Of a DNA stretch of 57,642 nucleotides, positions 8,707 through 17,180 are shown in pieces. The stretch spans positions 1 to 57,642 of the forward strand of contig CAMNRM010000032.1 of assembly GCA_946553025.1 (NCBI GenBank), read 5' to 3'. Position 1 is the stretch's first letter. Each line of letters opens with the position of its first letter. This DNA comes from an uncultured Clostridium sp. GTDB lineage: Bacteria; Bacillota; Clostridia; Lachnospirales; Lachnospiraceae. The notes under the pieces were generated by a model, which worked only from the letters and a program-made list of their open reading frames with translations, was not told where the DNA came from and made no database searches. A program made the translations under genes and the position numbers.

Positions 8707-10151
8707 AACGGAAAGAACTGGAGTACCCGCCCAAAAATCCTGATTTATTCAGGGGTGAAATCGTGAATTGGAAATTCCGTGAAAACCTTACATTCGGACA
8801 TAAACGATACAGCATCCGGTTCCAGATTACCTTTGCAGATGGAACATCTGTAAATAAAGAATGTGGTGGTTTCCGTACAAAACAGGAGGCTCTGGAAAGA
8901 AAAAATGAATTAATCACGTTATTGTCCAACCATCAATATGTTCCTTACCACATTACAGTTAAACAGCTTTTTGACCATTGGTTGTACTATCATATGATCG
9001 ATGAACAAAAGATCGCCTATGGAACCTATAAATCTTACTGGAATATTATTTATAATTATATTGTTCCACAGATTGGTAACAAAAAGCTGGATACCGTAGA
9101 TCGTGGCACTCTGCTTACCGTACTGGATTCATTCCCTTCTGCATCCTTACTAAACATGGCATATTCCGTATTGGGTTCTTCCTTCCGATACGCCAAAAAA
9201 GCAAACCTGGTCTATAAGAATCATGCAGAAATTGCTATCCGTACAAAACGAAAGCTACACCAAAAGGAACTGGCAGACAAAGCCGCAATTAATGGGCCTC
9301 TTCCAGGAAACACTACTCCAAACAGAAGATACGCCTTGGAAGCGCAGGATGTATGCCGCCTGCTTTACTTGACAAAAATACAATTTCCTGACTTTTATCT
9401 AGCACTTTTACTTGCCTGCACTACTGGCTGCCGGATCAGTGAGTTGATCGCACTCCGGTTCTGCGATGTTGATTACAGCAAGAAACAGCTTACGATAAAT
9501 GGACAGATTGGGAGGCCGATCGACATTTCGGATATCCCAAAGGAAGATAGCGTTTATCAAAGGATTGCTCCTAAAACCAGTGCTGGAACCAGAATAATCC
9601 CCATTTCCGATTTTGTATTGGATGAAATTGCAGTGGCAAGAGAACGTTATCTGAAAAAATTTGGGAAGCATTACGATGACCATGGACAAGGCTATCTTTG
9701 TCCCAACCAATCCGGAGGTGCCAACAACCGTGCCATATACAAAAAATATTTTGCGTCACTTAAGGAACAAATGAATATGCCGAAGGATTTTCACTGGCAT
9801 GATCTCAGGCATACATATGCGACTATAATGGAAGGAAATCGTGTCAATCTAAAAGAACTTTCTGAAGTTATGGGACATCATTCCAGCGATTTTACGATGA
9901 AAACGTATGTGGAAAAGAAACAACCGGTTTTTGATGGGATAAAAGAATACTTGGATATCCTTAAATATGCTGCTGAAGAAAGCCTAATAGAAATAACCAA
10001 GGCTTCTTCTGCCAAGCAGCATATTATAGAATTTCCTGGAAGTCTTCAGCTATTTAACCAAATTTTTGAACAAGCAAAGACACAAGCTGACAGGGCAAAG
10101 CAAAAATCCCTTGCCACATGCAGGGAAATACCGTATAATCATTCAGGATGA
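8703..10151 (+). CDS. tyrosine recombinase / integrase 2 (482 aa)
   Basis: Second, divergent tyrosine recombinase, coupled to the first by a 4-bp overlap. N-terminal AP2-like arm-binding segment about 15-75 (YSIRFQITFADGTSVNKECGG), SAM-like domain about 80-165, catalytic domain about 215-410. Catalytic residues: Arg in TTGCRISELIALR, HxxR in WHDLRHTYATIM, GHHSSDFTMKTYVEKK with Tyr. Both recombinases look intact, so the pair may act as a heteromeric recombinase rather than as spares. The C-terminal 70 residues past the Tyr are an extension of unknown role. Confidence 0.9.
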   Translation: MKRKELEYPPKNPDLFRGEIVNWKFRENLTFGHKRYSIRFQITFADGTSVNKECGGFRTKQEALERKNELITLLSNHQYVPYHITVKQLFDHWLYYHMIDEQKIAYGTYKSYWNIIYNYIVPQIGNKKLDTVDRGTLLTVLDSFPSASLLNMAYSVLGSSFRYAKKANLVYKNHAEIAIRTKRKLHQKELADKAAINGPLPGNTTPNRRYALEAQDVCRLLYLTKIQFPDFYLALLLACTTGCRISELIALRFCDVDYSKKQLTINGQIGRPIDISDIPKEDSVYQRIAPKTSAGTRIIPISDFVLDEIAVARERYLKKFGKHYDDHGQGYLCPNQSGGANNRAIYKKYFASLKEQMNMPKDFHWHDLRHTYATIMEGNRVNLKELSEVMGHHSSDFTMKTYVEKKQPVFDGIKEYLDILKYAAEESLIEITKASSAKQHIIEFPGSLQLFNQIFEQAKTQADRAKQKSLATCREIPYNHSG

Positions 10152-10204
10152 TGTTTTGTACGGAATGCGGCAAAAAGTCCGGTTTTATGTTGTTTTGTAC
10201 GGAA
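10152..10204 (+). repeat. 14-bp direct repeat just after the integrase genes
   Basis: TGTTTTGTACGGAA occurs at 10152-10165 and 10191-10204, 39 bp apart. Position directly behind the last integrase suits arm or core sites of an attachment region; a matching left end was not found. The rest of 10205-10408 has no gene. Confidence 0.45.
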
Positions 10205-10408
10205 CAGGAAGGGGTATTCCCTCTTTTTCCTGTATTTTCCGGAAAAATGAAATTGTTGTAATTTGCGAAAAACAGCCGTATTTGGAGGGTAAAAAATCCT
10301 CATTTTTTTACCCTTGAAAAAACCTTATCCACGGCATTTTCCAAAATGCCAGCCATTTTTCACCAACGTGCTTTTTGTGCAATATTAATAAAAATATAAG
10401 GAAAAACT

Positions 10409-12277
10409 ATGAGAAAACTAGCCTTACCTGATGAAATTTTACTAAGTATCCAGCAGCCCGCCCGCTACATCGGCGGCGAGGTGAACATGTGCGTCAAGGA
10501 CCCGAAAAGCGTGGCCATCCGTTTTGCCATGTGTTTCCCGGACGTGTATGATATCGGCATGTCCCACCTGGGCATTCAGATTTTATATGATATGTTTAAC
10601 CGCCGCGAGGATACCTACTGCGAGAGGGTCTATTCCCCATGGGTGGATTTGGACAAGGTGATGCGGGAGAAAAACATCCCTCTCTTTGCCTTAGAATCCC
10701 AGGACCCGGTCAAAAATTTTGACTTTTTAGGAATTACCTTACAGTATGAAATGTGTTATACCAATGTTCTCCAGATTTTGGATCTGTCCCACATCCCTCT
10801 CCACGCTGCGGATCGGAAAGAGGACGATCCTCTGGTGATCGGCGGCGGCCCGTGTGCCTATAACCCGGAACCGCTTGCAGATTTTTTTGACCTGTTCTAT
10901 ATTGGGGAGGGAGAAACAGCCTATGATCGCTTGCTGGACCTCTACAAGGAATATAAGCAAAAGGGCAAGGGCCGGAAAGCCTTTTTGGAACAGGCTGCCT
11001 TGGTGCCCGGAATCTATGTTCCTTCCTTTTACAGCGTGGAATATCACAGCGACGGGACGATTAAAGCGTTTGTTCCCAACACCCCCCTGGCTCCGGTACA
11101 GGTGACAAAGGAACTGGTGATGGATCTTGATCATGTTTCCTATCTGGAAAAACCCCTGGTTCCCTATATTAAGGTTGCCCAGGATCGGGTGGTTCTGGAG
11201 ATTATGCGCGGCTGTATCCGCGGCTGCCGTTTCTGTCAGGCGGGAAATGTCTACCGGCCTCTGCGGGAGCGCGGCCTGGATTATCTGAAGGAACATGCCA
11301 AAAAGATGCTTATCTCTACCGGTCACGAGGAGATCTCGCTAAGTTCCTTAAGTTCCAGCGATTATACCCGGCTGGAGGAACTGGTTTCTTTTTTAATGGA
11401 AGAATTTCAGGGAAAAGGGGTGAATATCTCCCTTCCCTCCCTCAGAATTGACGCTTTTTCGCTGGATGTGATGCGCCAAATCCAGGATGTGAAGAAGAGC
11501 AGCTTAACCTTTGCCCCCGAAGCCGGTTCCCAGCGCCTGCGCGATGTGATTAATAAGGGGCTGACGGAAGAGGACATCCTTCACGGCGCTGCCCAGGCGT
11601 TTCACGGCGGCTGGAACCGTGTAAAGCTGTATTTTATGCTGGGCCTGCCCACGGAAACGGTGGAAGATATGGAGGGCATTGCCCTGCTTTCGGAAAAGGT
11701 AGCGGAAACCTATTATGATGAAATCCCCAAGGAAGAGCGCCATGGGAAGGTACAGGTGGTTGCCAGTTCTTCCTTCTTTGTCCCCAAGCCGTTTACGCCC
11801 TTCCAGTGGGCGAGGATGTGCACAAAGGACGAATTTATCGAGCGTGCCAATATCGTCCGCCAGAAGTTTCGGGAAATGAAGAATGCCAAGAGTTTAAAAT
11901 ACAACTGGCACGAGGCGGAGCTTACCGTGTTGGAAGGCGTTCTTGCCCGGGGGGACAGGAGAGTGGGGGCCGTGATTGAAGAGGCTTACCGCCGGGGAGC
12001 GCTGTTTGATTCCTGGTCAGAATACTTTCAAAATGAAATCTGGATGAATGCCTTTATATCCTGCGGCGTTTCCATTGACTTTTATACGACCAGGGAACGA
12101 AAACCCGATGAAATCTTCCCCTGGGATTTTATCAATGCAGGCGTATCCAAGGAATTTTTAGCAAGAGAGTGGCAGAAGGCCATGAAGGGCGAGGTGACGC
12201 CCAACTGCCGGCAGGGATGTTCCGGCTGCGGCGCACTGCAGTTTAAGGGAGGTGTCTGCCATGAAAGTAAGAATTAA
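10409..12277 (+). CDS. B12-binding-like / radical SAM protein, TIGR03960 family (622 aa)
   Basis: First gene of the core segment. N-terminal Rossmann-like B12-binding-type domain about 20-180 (FAMCFPDVYDIGMSHLG). Radical SAM core about 235-470 with the CxxxCxxC iron-sulphur motif in MRGCIRGCRFCQAG. Cys-rich tail GCSGCGALQFKGGVC could hold a second cluster. Family members always sit beside the DUF2344 protein, as here, where the stop overlaps the next start; some genomes have the two fused. Substrate is not established. The G+C and codon use rise sharply here compared with the accessory DNA before it. A TATAAGGAAAAACT ribosome site precedes the ATG. Confidence 0.88.
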   Translation: MRKLALPDEILLSIQQPARYIGGEVNMCVKDPKSVAIRFAMCFPDVYDIGMSHLGIQILYDMFNRREDTYCERVYSPWVDLDKVMREKNIPLFALESQDPVKNFDFLGITLQYEMCYTNVLQILDLSHIPLHAADRKEDDPLVIGGGPCAYNPEPLADFFDLFYIGEGETAYDRLLDLYKEYKQKGKGRKAFLEQAALVPGIYVPSFYSVEYHSDGTIKAFVPNTPLAPVQVTKELVMDLDHVSYLEKPLVPYIKVAQDRVVLEIMRGCIRGCRFCQAGNVYRPLRERGLDYLKEHAKKMLISTGHEEISLSSLSSSDYTRLEELVSFLMEEFQGKGVNISLPSLRIDAFSLDVMRQIQDVKKSSLTFAPEAGSQRLRDVINKGLTEEDILHGAAQAFHGGWNRVKLYFMLGLPTETVEDMEGIALLSEKVAETYYDEIPKEERHGKVQVVASSSFFVPKPFTPFQWARMCTKDEFIERANIVRQKFREMKNAKSLKYNWHEAELTVLEGVLARGDRRVGAVIEEAYRRGALFDSWSEYFQNEIWMNAFISCGVSIDFYTTRERKPDEIFPWDFINAGVSKEFLAREWQKAMKGEVTPNCRQGCSGCGALQFKGGVCHESKN

Positions 12278-13052
12278 GTTTGCCAAATCAGGGATTGCCC
12301 GGTTTATCGGTCATCTGGATGTAATGCGCTATTTCCAGAAGGCTGTGCGCCGGGCGGGAATTGCCATCCGCTACAGCGGCGGTTTCAGCCCCCACCAGTT
12401 AATGTCCTTTGCCGCACCTTTAGGTGTGGGCATCACCAGCAATGGGGAATACCTGGATATCGAGGTGGAGGACGATGAAGAAGCTGCCACGATGAAGGAG
12501 CGGTTAAACCAGGTGATGGCAGAGGGATTTTCGGTAAAGAGCTGCCTTGTCCTTCCCAAAGAGGCAGGGAATGCGATGTCCTTGGTTGCCGCTGCCCGCT
12601 ATACGATTGCCTTTCGTCCCGGCTACATGCCCCAAAATCCAGAAGAATGGTTTGCGGGCCTTGTTTCCTTTTATGATCGGGAACAGGTAAACATCGTAAA
12701 AAAAACAAAAAAAGGGGAAAAGGAACTGAATCTTAAACCTCTGATTTATGAATTAAAATCTTATGCACTGAAACCATGTGCACCGGAATTCTATGCACCG
12801 GAATCTGCCCCCTGTGCCGGACAGCCCGCCCTTTCCATGCTGATTTCCACGGGCAGCACGGAAAATATTAAGCCGGAACTGGTGCTTGATGCTTATTATC
12901 AGTATCTTAAGCAGGAGCGTCCTGCATTTGCCTTTTTCGTGCAGAGGGAAGAAGTTTACGCCAAAAAAGATCCGAAAAAAGAGGGGAACTTCCATGCCGA
13001 TGACTTTCTTCCCCTGGAAGCGTTTGGCCGAAAGGAAGGCTGCCTTGAATAA
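12261..13052 (+). CDS. DUF2344 / TIGR03936 radical-SAM-linked protein (263 aa)
   Basis: ATG 12261 is chosen because GGGAGG lies 8 bases upstream; it overlaps the end of the radical SAM gene by 17 bp. KFAKSGIARFIGHLDVMRYFQKAVRRAGI and YSGGFSPHQLMSFAAPLGVG are hallmark segments of the family. Its biochemical role is unknown; constant linkage to the TIGR03960 radical SAM enzyme implies a common reaction. The C-terminal part (about 150-263) is variable and Lys/Glu-rich. Confidence 0.85.
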   Translation: MKVRIKFAKSGIARFIGHLDVMRYFQKAVRRAGIAIRYSGGFSPHQLMSFAAPLGVGITSNGEYLDIEVEDDEEAATMKERLNQVMAEGFSVKSCLVLPKEAGNAMSLVAAARYTIAFRPGYMPQNPEEWFAGLVSFYDREQVNIVKKTKKGEKELNLKPLIYELKSYALKPCAPEFYAPESAPCAGQPALSMLISTGSTENIKPELVLDAYYQYLKQERPAFAFFVQREEVYAKKDPKKEGNFHADDFLPLEAFGRKEGCLE

Positions 13053-14229
13053 GTTAATTATTACCCGGTGGAAGGAACATATCTGTACCGCCTTGGCCGA
13101 AGAGCATCATATTGTACAAATCCGTGTTGAGCCGGAGGAAGAAAAAACACGGCTGAATAATATTTACATCGGCAAGGTACAGAACATAAAGAAAAATATT
13201 AATTCGGCTTTTGTTGATATCGGCGGCATTACCGGCTATTACAGCATTACCGATAATCCTTACCCCCTGTTTGCTGACCGAAACGTAAACCGGACGCTTC
13301 GTGCAGGCGATGAGATTATCGTTCAGGTGGCCAAGGACGCCGTAAAAACCAAGTCGCTGGTGCTGACCAGCCGGCTCACCCTTACCGGAAAGCTTGTGGT
13401 TCTGACCTTAGGAAAGCCGGGGATAGGATTTTCCGGCAAAATCCACGCTTCGGAGTGGAAGGCGGAGATGCGTCCTTATTTGCAGGAAGAAACCGAAGAG
13501 TATTTTTTTATTATCGTCCGCACCAACGGCAAGGATGCCTCTCTTTCCGAACTTTTGGAGGAAATCCGCAGATTAAAAAAACAGATGAAAGAGATTTTGG
13601 CGAAGGCTTCCAGCCGGAACTGTTTCAGCCTGCTGTACCAAAGCCCGGAAACCTTTCTTACCGGTATCCAGAATGCCTATGCGGATGAACTGAAGGAAAT
13701 CGTCACGGATGATGCCGGTTTATTTTCCAGGATCGAGGAATTTTTGCGCCTGCATCAGCCGGAGGATGTGAAAAAACTCCGCTTTTACCAGGATGAACTG
13801 CTTCCGCTGAATAAGCTTTATTCTGTAGAAAAGGTTCTGGAAGAATGTCTTTCCAAGCGGGTCTGGCTGAAATCCGGCGGTTACCTGGTTATCGAACCAA
13901 CGGAAGCCTTAGTGGTAATTGATGTCAATACAGGAAAATATTCCGAAAAGAAGACCATGAAAGAAACGATATTAAAGATTAACCTGGAGGCGGCAGAAGA
14001 GATCGGACGACAGCTTCGCCTGCGCAACCTTTCCGGAATTATCCTGGTGGATTTTATTGATATGGAAGAGGAAGAGCACAAAAAGCTTCTTCTGGATCAT
14101 CTGGAAAAGGTTGTGGGCAAAGATCCGATTAAAACCCTTGTGGTGGATATCACCAGGTTGAATTTAGTTGAACTTACGAGAAAAAAAATTCAGCGGCCCC
14201 TGTATGAACAGCTGGCCGGAATGTTTTGA
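13045..14229 (+). CDS. rng: ribonuclease G/E-type endoribonuclease (394 aa)
   Basis: TTG 13045 is the likely start: AAAGGAAGG precedes it and the family normally begins NKLIITRW. S1 domain about 30-115, then the RNase-E/G catalytic domain. The metal-binding Asp pair is visible in VVIDVNTGKYSEKK and ILVDFIDMEEEEHKKLL. The protein stops at QRPLYEQLAGMF, so the CPxC zinc-link that joins dimers into tetramers in E. coli RNase E/G is absent; this short form seems common in Clostridia. It overlaps the previous gene by 8 bp (operon). Expected role: rRNA maturation and mRNA decay. Confidence 0.88.
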   Translation: MNKLIITRWKEHICTALAEEHHIVQIRVEPEEEKTRLNNIYIGKVQNIKKNINSAFVDIGGITGYYSITDNPYPLFADRNVNRTLRAGDEIIVQVAKDAVKTKSLVLTSRLTLTGKLVVLTLGKPGIGFSGKIHASEWKAEMRPYLQEETEEYFFIIVRTNGKDASLSELLEEIRRLKKQMKEILAKASSRNCFSLLYQSPETFLTGIQNAYADELKEIVTDDAGLFSRIEEFLRLHQPEDVKKLRFYQDELLPLNKLYSVEKVLEECLSKRVWLKSGGYLVIEPTEALVVIDVNTGKYSEKKTMKETILKINLEAAEEIGRQLRLRNLSGIILVDFIDMEEEEHKKLLLDHLEKVVGKDPIKTLVVDITRLNLVELTRKKIQRPLYEQLAGMF

Positions 14230-14252
14230 TTGAAGCAGAGGAGAAAACGGGG

Positions 14253-15608
14253 ATGAAGATAATTATAGTCGGCTGCGGCAAAGTGGGCCTTACCCTGGCC
14301 GAACGGCTGAATCAGGAAAATCACGATATTACCTTAATTGATTCGGACTATACAACCGTCCGGACGGCTGCGGACAGCCTGGATGTTATGGCGGTTACAG
14401 GAAACGGGGCAATTTATCAGGTACAGATGGAGGCAGGGATTAAAGAAGCAGATTTGCTGATTGCTACGACAAACTCCGATGAACTGAACATACTCTGCTG
14501 TCTGATTGCCAAGAAGACGGGAAACTGCCATACGATTGCCCGTATCCGAAATCCTGAGTATTCCGCGGAGGTCAACTTTATCCGGGAGGAATTAAACCTT
14601 TCTCTGGCTATTAATCCGGAACTTGCAGCGGCCCACGAGATTTCCCGGCTGCTTCGCTTCCCTTCGGCAATCAAGATTGATACCTTTGCCAAGGGCAGGA
14701 TTGAACTGTTAAAATTTATTATTCCGCCGCATTCAAAATTAAATAACTTAAAAGTTATGGATGTTTCGATGAAGCTTCACTGCAACGTCCTGATTTGCGT
14801 TGTGGAGCGGGGGAAAGAAGTGGTTATCCCTTCCGGAAACTTTGAACTTTGTGCGGGGGATAAGATATCGTTTATTGCCTCCCAGAAAGATTCCATGGAG
14901 TTTTTCCAGAAGGTCGGCGTAGAGAATAACAGTGTTAAAACCATTATGATCGTCGGGGGCGGGAAGGTTTCCTATTATCTTGGAAAGCTTTTAAAGGACA
15001 CAAAGATTAAAATAAAGATTATCGAACAAAACTATGACCGCTGCACGGAATTAAGCGAACTTCTGCCCAATGCCATGATTATCCACGGTGACGGTGCCGA
15101 CCAGCAGCTTCTTCTGGAAGAGGGGCTTGCCCAGACGGAGGCTTTTGCTACGCTTACCGGATTTGACGAGGAAAATATTATGCTTTCCCTCTATGCGGCC
15201 AGCAAATCCAAGGCCAAGTTAATTACCAAGGTCAACCGGACTTCCTTTGAAGAGGTGATTAATTCTTTAAACCTGGGCAGTATGATTTATCCCAAGCTAA
15301 TCACCGCAGACAGCATCCTCCAGTATGTCCGCGCCATGCAGAATTCTTTAGGCAGCAACGTGGAAACACTCTACCGCATTGCCAATGACCAGGCAGAAGC
15401 CCTGGAATTTCGTGTGGGACATGACGCCCCGATGCTTGGCGTTCCGTTAGAGAAGATGGAGTTAAAAAAGAACCTTCTGGTCGCCTGCATTAACCGAAGA
15501 GGGCGGATTATCACCCCCAGGGGCAAGGATACCATGGAAGTCGGCGACAGTGTGATTATTGTTACGACGAATAAGGGGTTAAATGATTTAAAGGATATCT
15601 TAAAATAA
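14253..15608 (+). CDS. trkA: Trk-type potassium uptake regulatory subunit TrkA
   Basis: Start at ATG 14253, with GAGGAG upstream, rather than TTG 14226. About 451 aa with two RCK modules: Rossmann folds at the N-terminus (IIIVGCGKVGLTLAERL) and near 230 (MIVGGGKVSYYLGKLL), each followed by a TrkA-C domain. Binds NAD(H) and/or nucleotides at the cytoplasmic face and gates TrkH, which is encoded 24 bp downstream. Confidence 0.93.
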   Translation: MKIIIVGCGKVGLTLAERLNQENHDITLIDSDYTTVRTAADSLDVMAVTGNGAIYQVQMEAGIKEADLLIATTNSDELNILCCLIAKKTGNCHTIARIRNPEYSAEVNFIREELNLSLAINPELAAAHEISRLLRFPSAIKIDTFAKGRIELLKFIIPPHSKLNNLKVMDVSMKLHCNVLICVVERGKEVVIPSGNFELCAGDKISFIASQKDSMEFFQKVGVENNSVKTIMIVGGGKVSYYLGKLLKDTKIKIKIIEQNYDRCTELSELLPNAMIIHGDGADQQLLLEEGLAQTEAFATLTGFDEENIMLSLYAASKSKAKLITKVNRTSFEEVINSLNLGSMIYPKLITADSILQYVRAMQNSLGSNVETLYRIANDQAEALEFRVGHDAPMLGVPLEKMELKKNLLVACINRRGRIITPRGKDTMEVGDSVIIVTTNKGLNDLKDILK

Positions 15609-15632
15609 CGACGGGAAATTAAAGAGGAAGTT

Positions 15633-17075
15633 ATGAATATTCGGATGATATTGTATTTTCTGGGATGGGTAATGAATATTGAGGCAGTGTTAATGCTTCT
15701 TCCCTGTGTGACAGCCCTGATTTATCAGGAGAGCTGCGGGTTGTGGTTTCTGGCTGTGATGGCGGTCTGCGGAGGGCTTGGCATCTTTTTAACCTTCCGC
15801 AAGCCCCAGAATACCGTTTTTTATGCCAAGGAAGGCTTTGTCAGTGTGGCGATGAGCTGGGTTGTCTTAAGTTTTTTTGGTGCCCTCCCTTTTTATCTGA
15901 GCCGGGAAATTCCTGTATTTGAAGATGCACTTTTTGAGGTAATCTCCGGTTTTACCACTACAGGTTCCAGTATTTTAACCAGTGTTGAGGCATTAAGCCG
16001 CTGTATGCTGCTATGGCGAAGCTTTACACACTGGATTGGCGGCATGGGGGTTATTGTGTTTATGCTGGCGGTTCTTCCCCTGGCCGGCGGCGGCTACAAT
16101 ATGCACATTATGCGGGCAGAAAGCCCCGGCCCTTCCGTGGGCAAACTTGTTCCCAAGGTACGGGCGACGGCAAAGCTTTTATACCTTTTGTATTTCGGCC
16201 TTACGGTGATCCAGATCCTTTTGCTTCTGGCCAGCAAAATGCCGGTATTTGACACGCTTTGCTTAAGTTTTGGCACGGCAGGAACGGGAGGTTTTGGTAT
16301 TCTTAATGACAGCATTGCCTCCTATACGATGGTGCAGCAGGCGATTATCACAGTATTTATGATTGTCTTTGGCGTAAATTTTAATGTCTACTACCTATTT
16401 TGGATAAGAAAACCCAAGGATGCCCTCTGCTGTGAGGAAGCCCGGGTGTATCTGGGGATTATCGCCCTGTCTGTGCTTGCCATTACCTTAAATATCCGTC
16501 GGATGTTTCCCGGGATTTTTGAAGCCTTCCACCATGCAGCGTTCCAGGTGGCAACGATTATCACAACCACCGGTTATGCTACAAGAGATTTTGATTTATG
16601 GCCGGAGTTTTCCAAAACGATATTGGTGCTTTTAATGTTTATTGGTGCCTGTGCGGGAAGTACGGGCGGCGGTATGAAGGTTTCCCGGATTTTAATTGGG
16701 TTAAAGCAGGTAAAGAAAGAACTGGGAAGCTTATTCCATCCCCAGAGCGTAAAGATTATTAAGATGGAGGGAAAGAAATTAGAGCACGATATTATCCGGT
16801 CCGTCAATGCCTACTTTATCGCCTATGCCCTGGTATTTGCGGTTTCCCTGCTCCTTGTAAGCCTGGATAATTTTGATTTTACTACTAATTTTACCGCTGT
16901 GGCAGCGACAATGAATAATATCGGCCCCGGTCTTTCCGGCGTTGGGCCAACCTGCAACTTCAGCGGGTTTTCGCCCTTGTCCAAGTATATTTTTATGTTC
17001 GATATGCTTGCCGGGCGTCTGGAAGTCTTCCCCATGCTGTTATTATTTGCGCCAAGTACATGGAGAAGACAGTAG
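15633..17075 (+). CDS. trkH: Trk-type potassium channel/transporter TrkH
   Basis: 480-aa multispanning membrane protein. All four selectivity-filter loops are recognisable: FTTTGSSIL, GTAGTGGFGI, TTTGYATRDF and NNIGPGLSGVGP, each preceded by a pore helix. Ends with FPMLLLFAPSTWRR, as usual. AGAGGAAG lies before the ATG. Forms the K+ uptake system with trkA in the same operon. Convergent with glmS; the 105-bp gap holds short direct repeats (ACAGACCGTAAC at about 17119 and 17166) but no clear terminator. Confidence 0.93.
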   Translation: MNIRMILYFLGWVMNIEAVLMLLPCVTALIYQESCGLWFLAVMAVCGGLGIFLTFRKPQNTVFYAKEGFVSVAMSWVVLSFFGALPFYLSREIPVFEDALFEVISGFTTTGSSILTSVEALSRCMLLWRSFTHWIGGMGVIVFMLAVLPLAGGGYNMHIMRAESPGPSVGKLVPKVRATAKLLYLLYFGLTVIQILLLLASKMPVFDTLCLSFGTAGTGGFGILNDSIASYTMVQQAIITVFMIVFGVNFNVYYLFWIRKPKDALCCEEARVYLGIIALSVLAITLNIRRMFPGIFEAFHHAAFQVATIITTTGYATRDFDLWPEFSKTILVLLMFIGACAGSTGGGMKVSRILIGLKQVKKELGSLFHPQSVKIIKMEGKKLEHDIIRSVNAYFIAYALVFAVSLLLVSLDNFDFTTNFTAVAATMNNIGPGLSGVGPTCNFSGFSPLSKYIFMFDMLAGRLEVFPMLLLFAPSTWRRQ

Positions 17076-17180
17076 TATGCTTTTTATCGGTATGCTTTTT
17101 TCCTGCTGCCGCAAACTGCACAGACCGTAACCTTTTTACCTGCTTCTGCGAATTGTACAGACCAGTACAGACCGTAACGA

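Noticed and set aside
12886-13044. N-terminal extension of RNase G
   Set aside because: It overlaps the DUF2344 gene in another frame; the family start and ribosome site point to TTG 13045.
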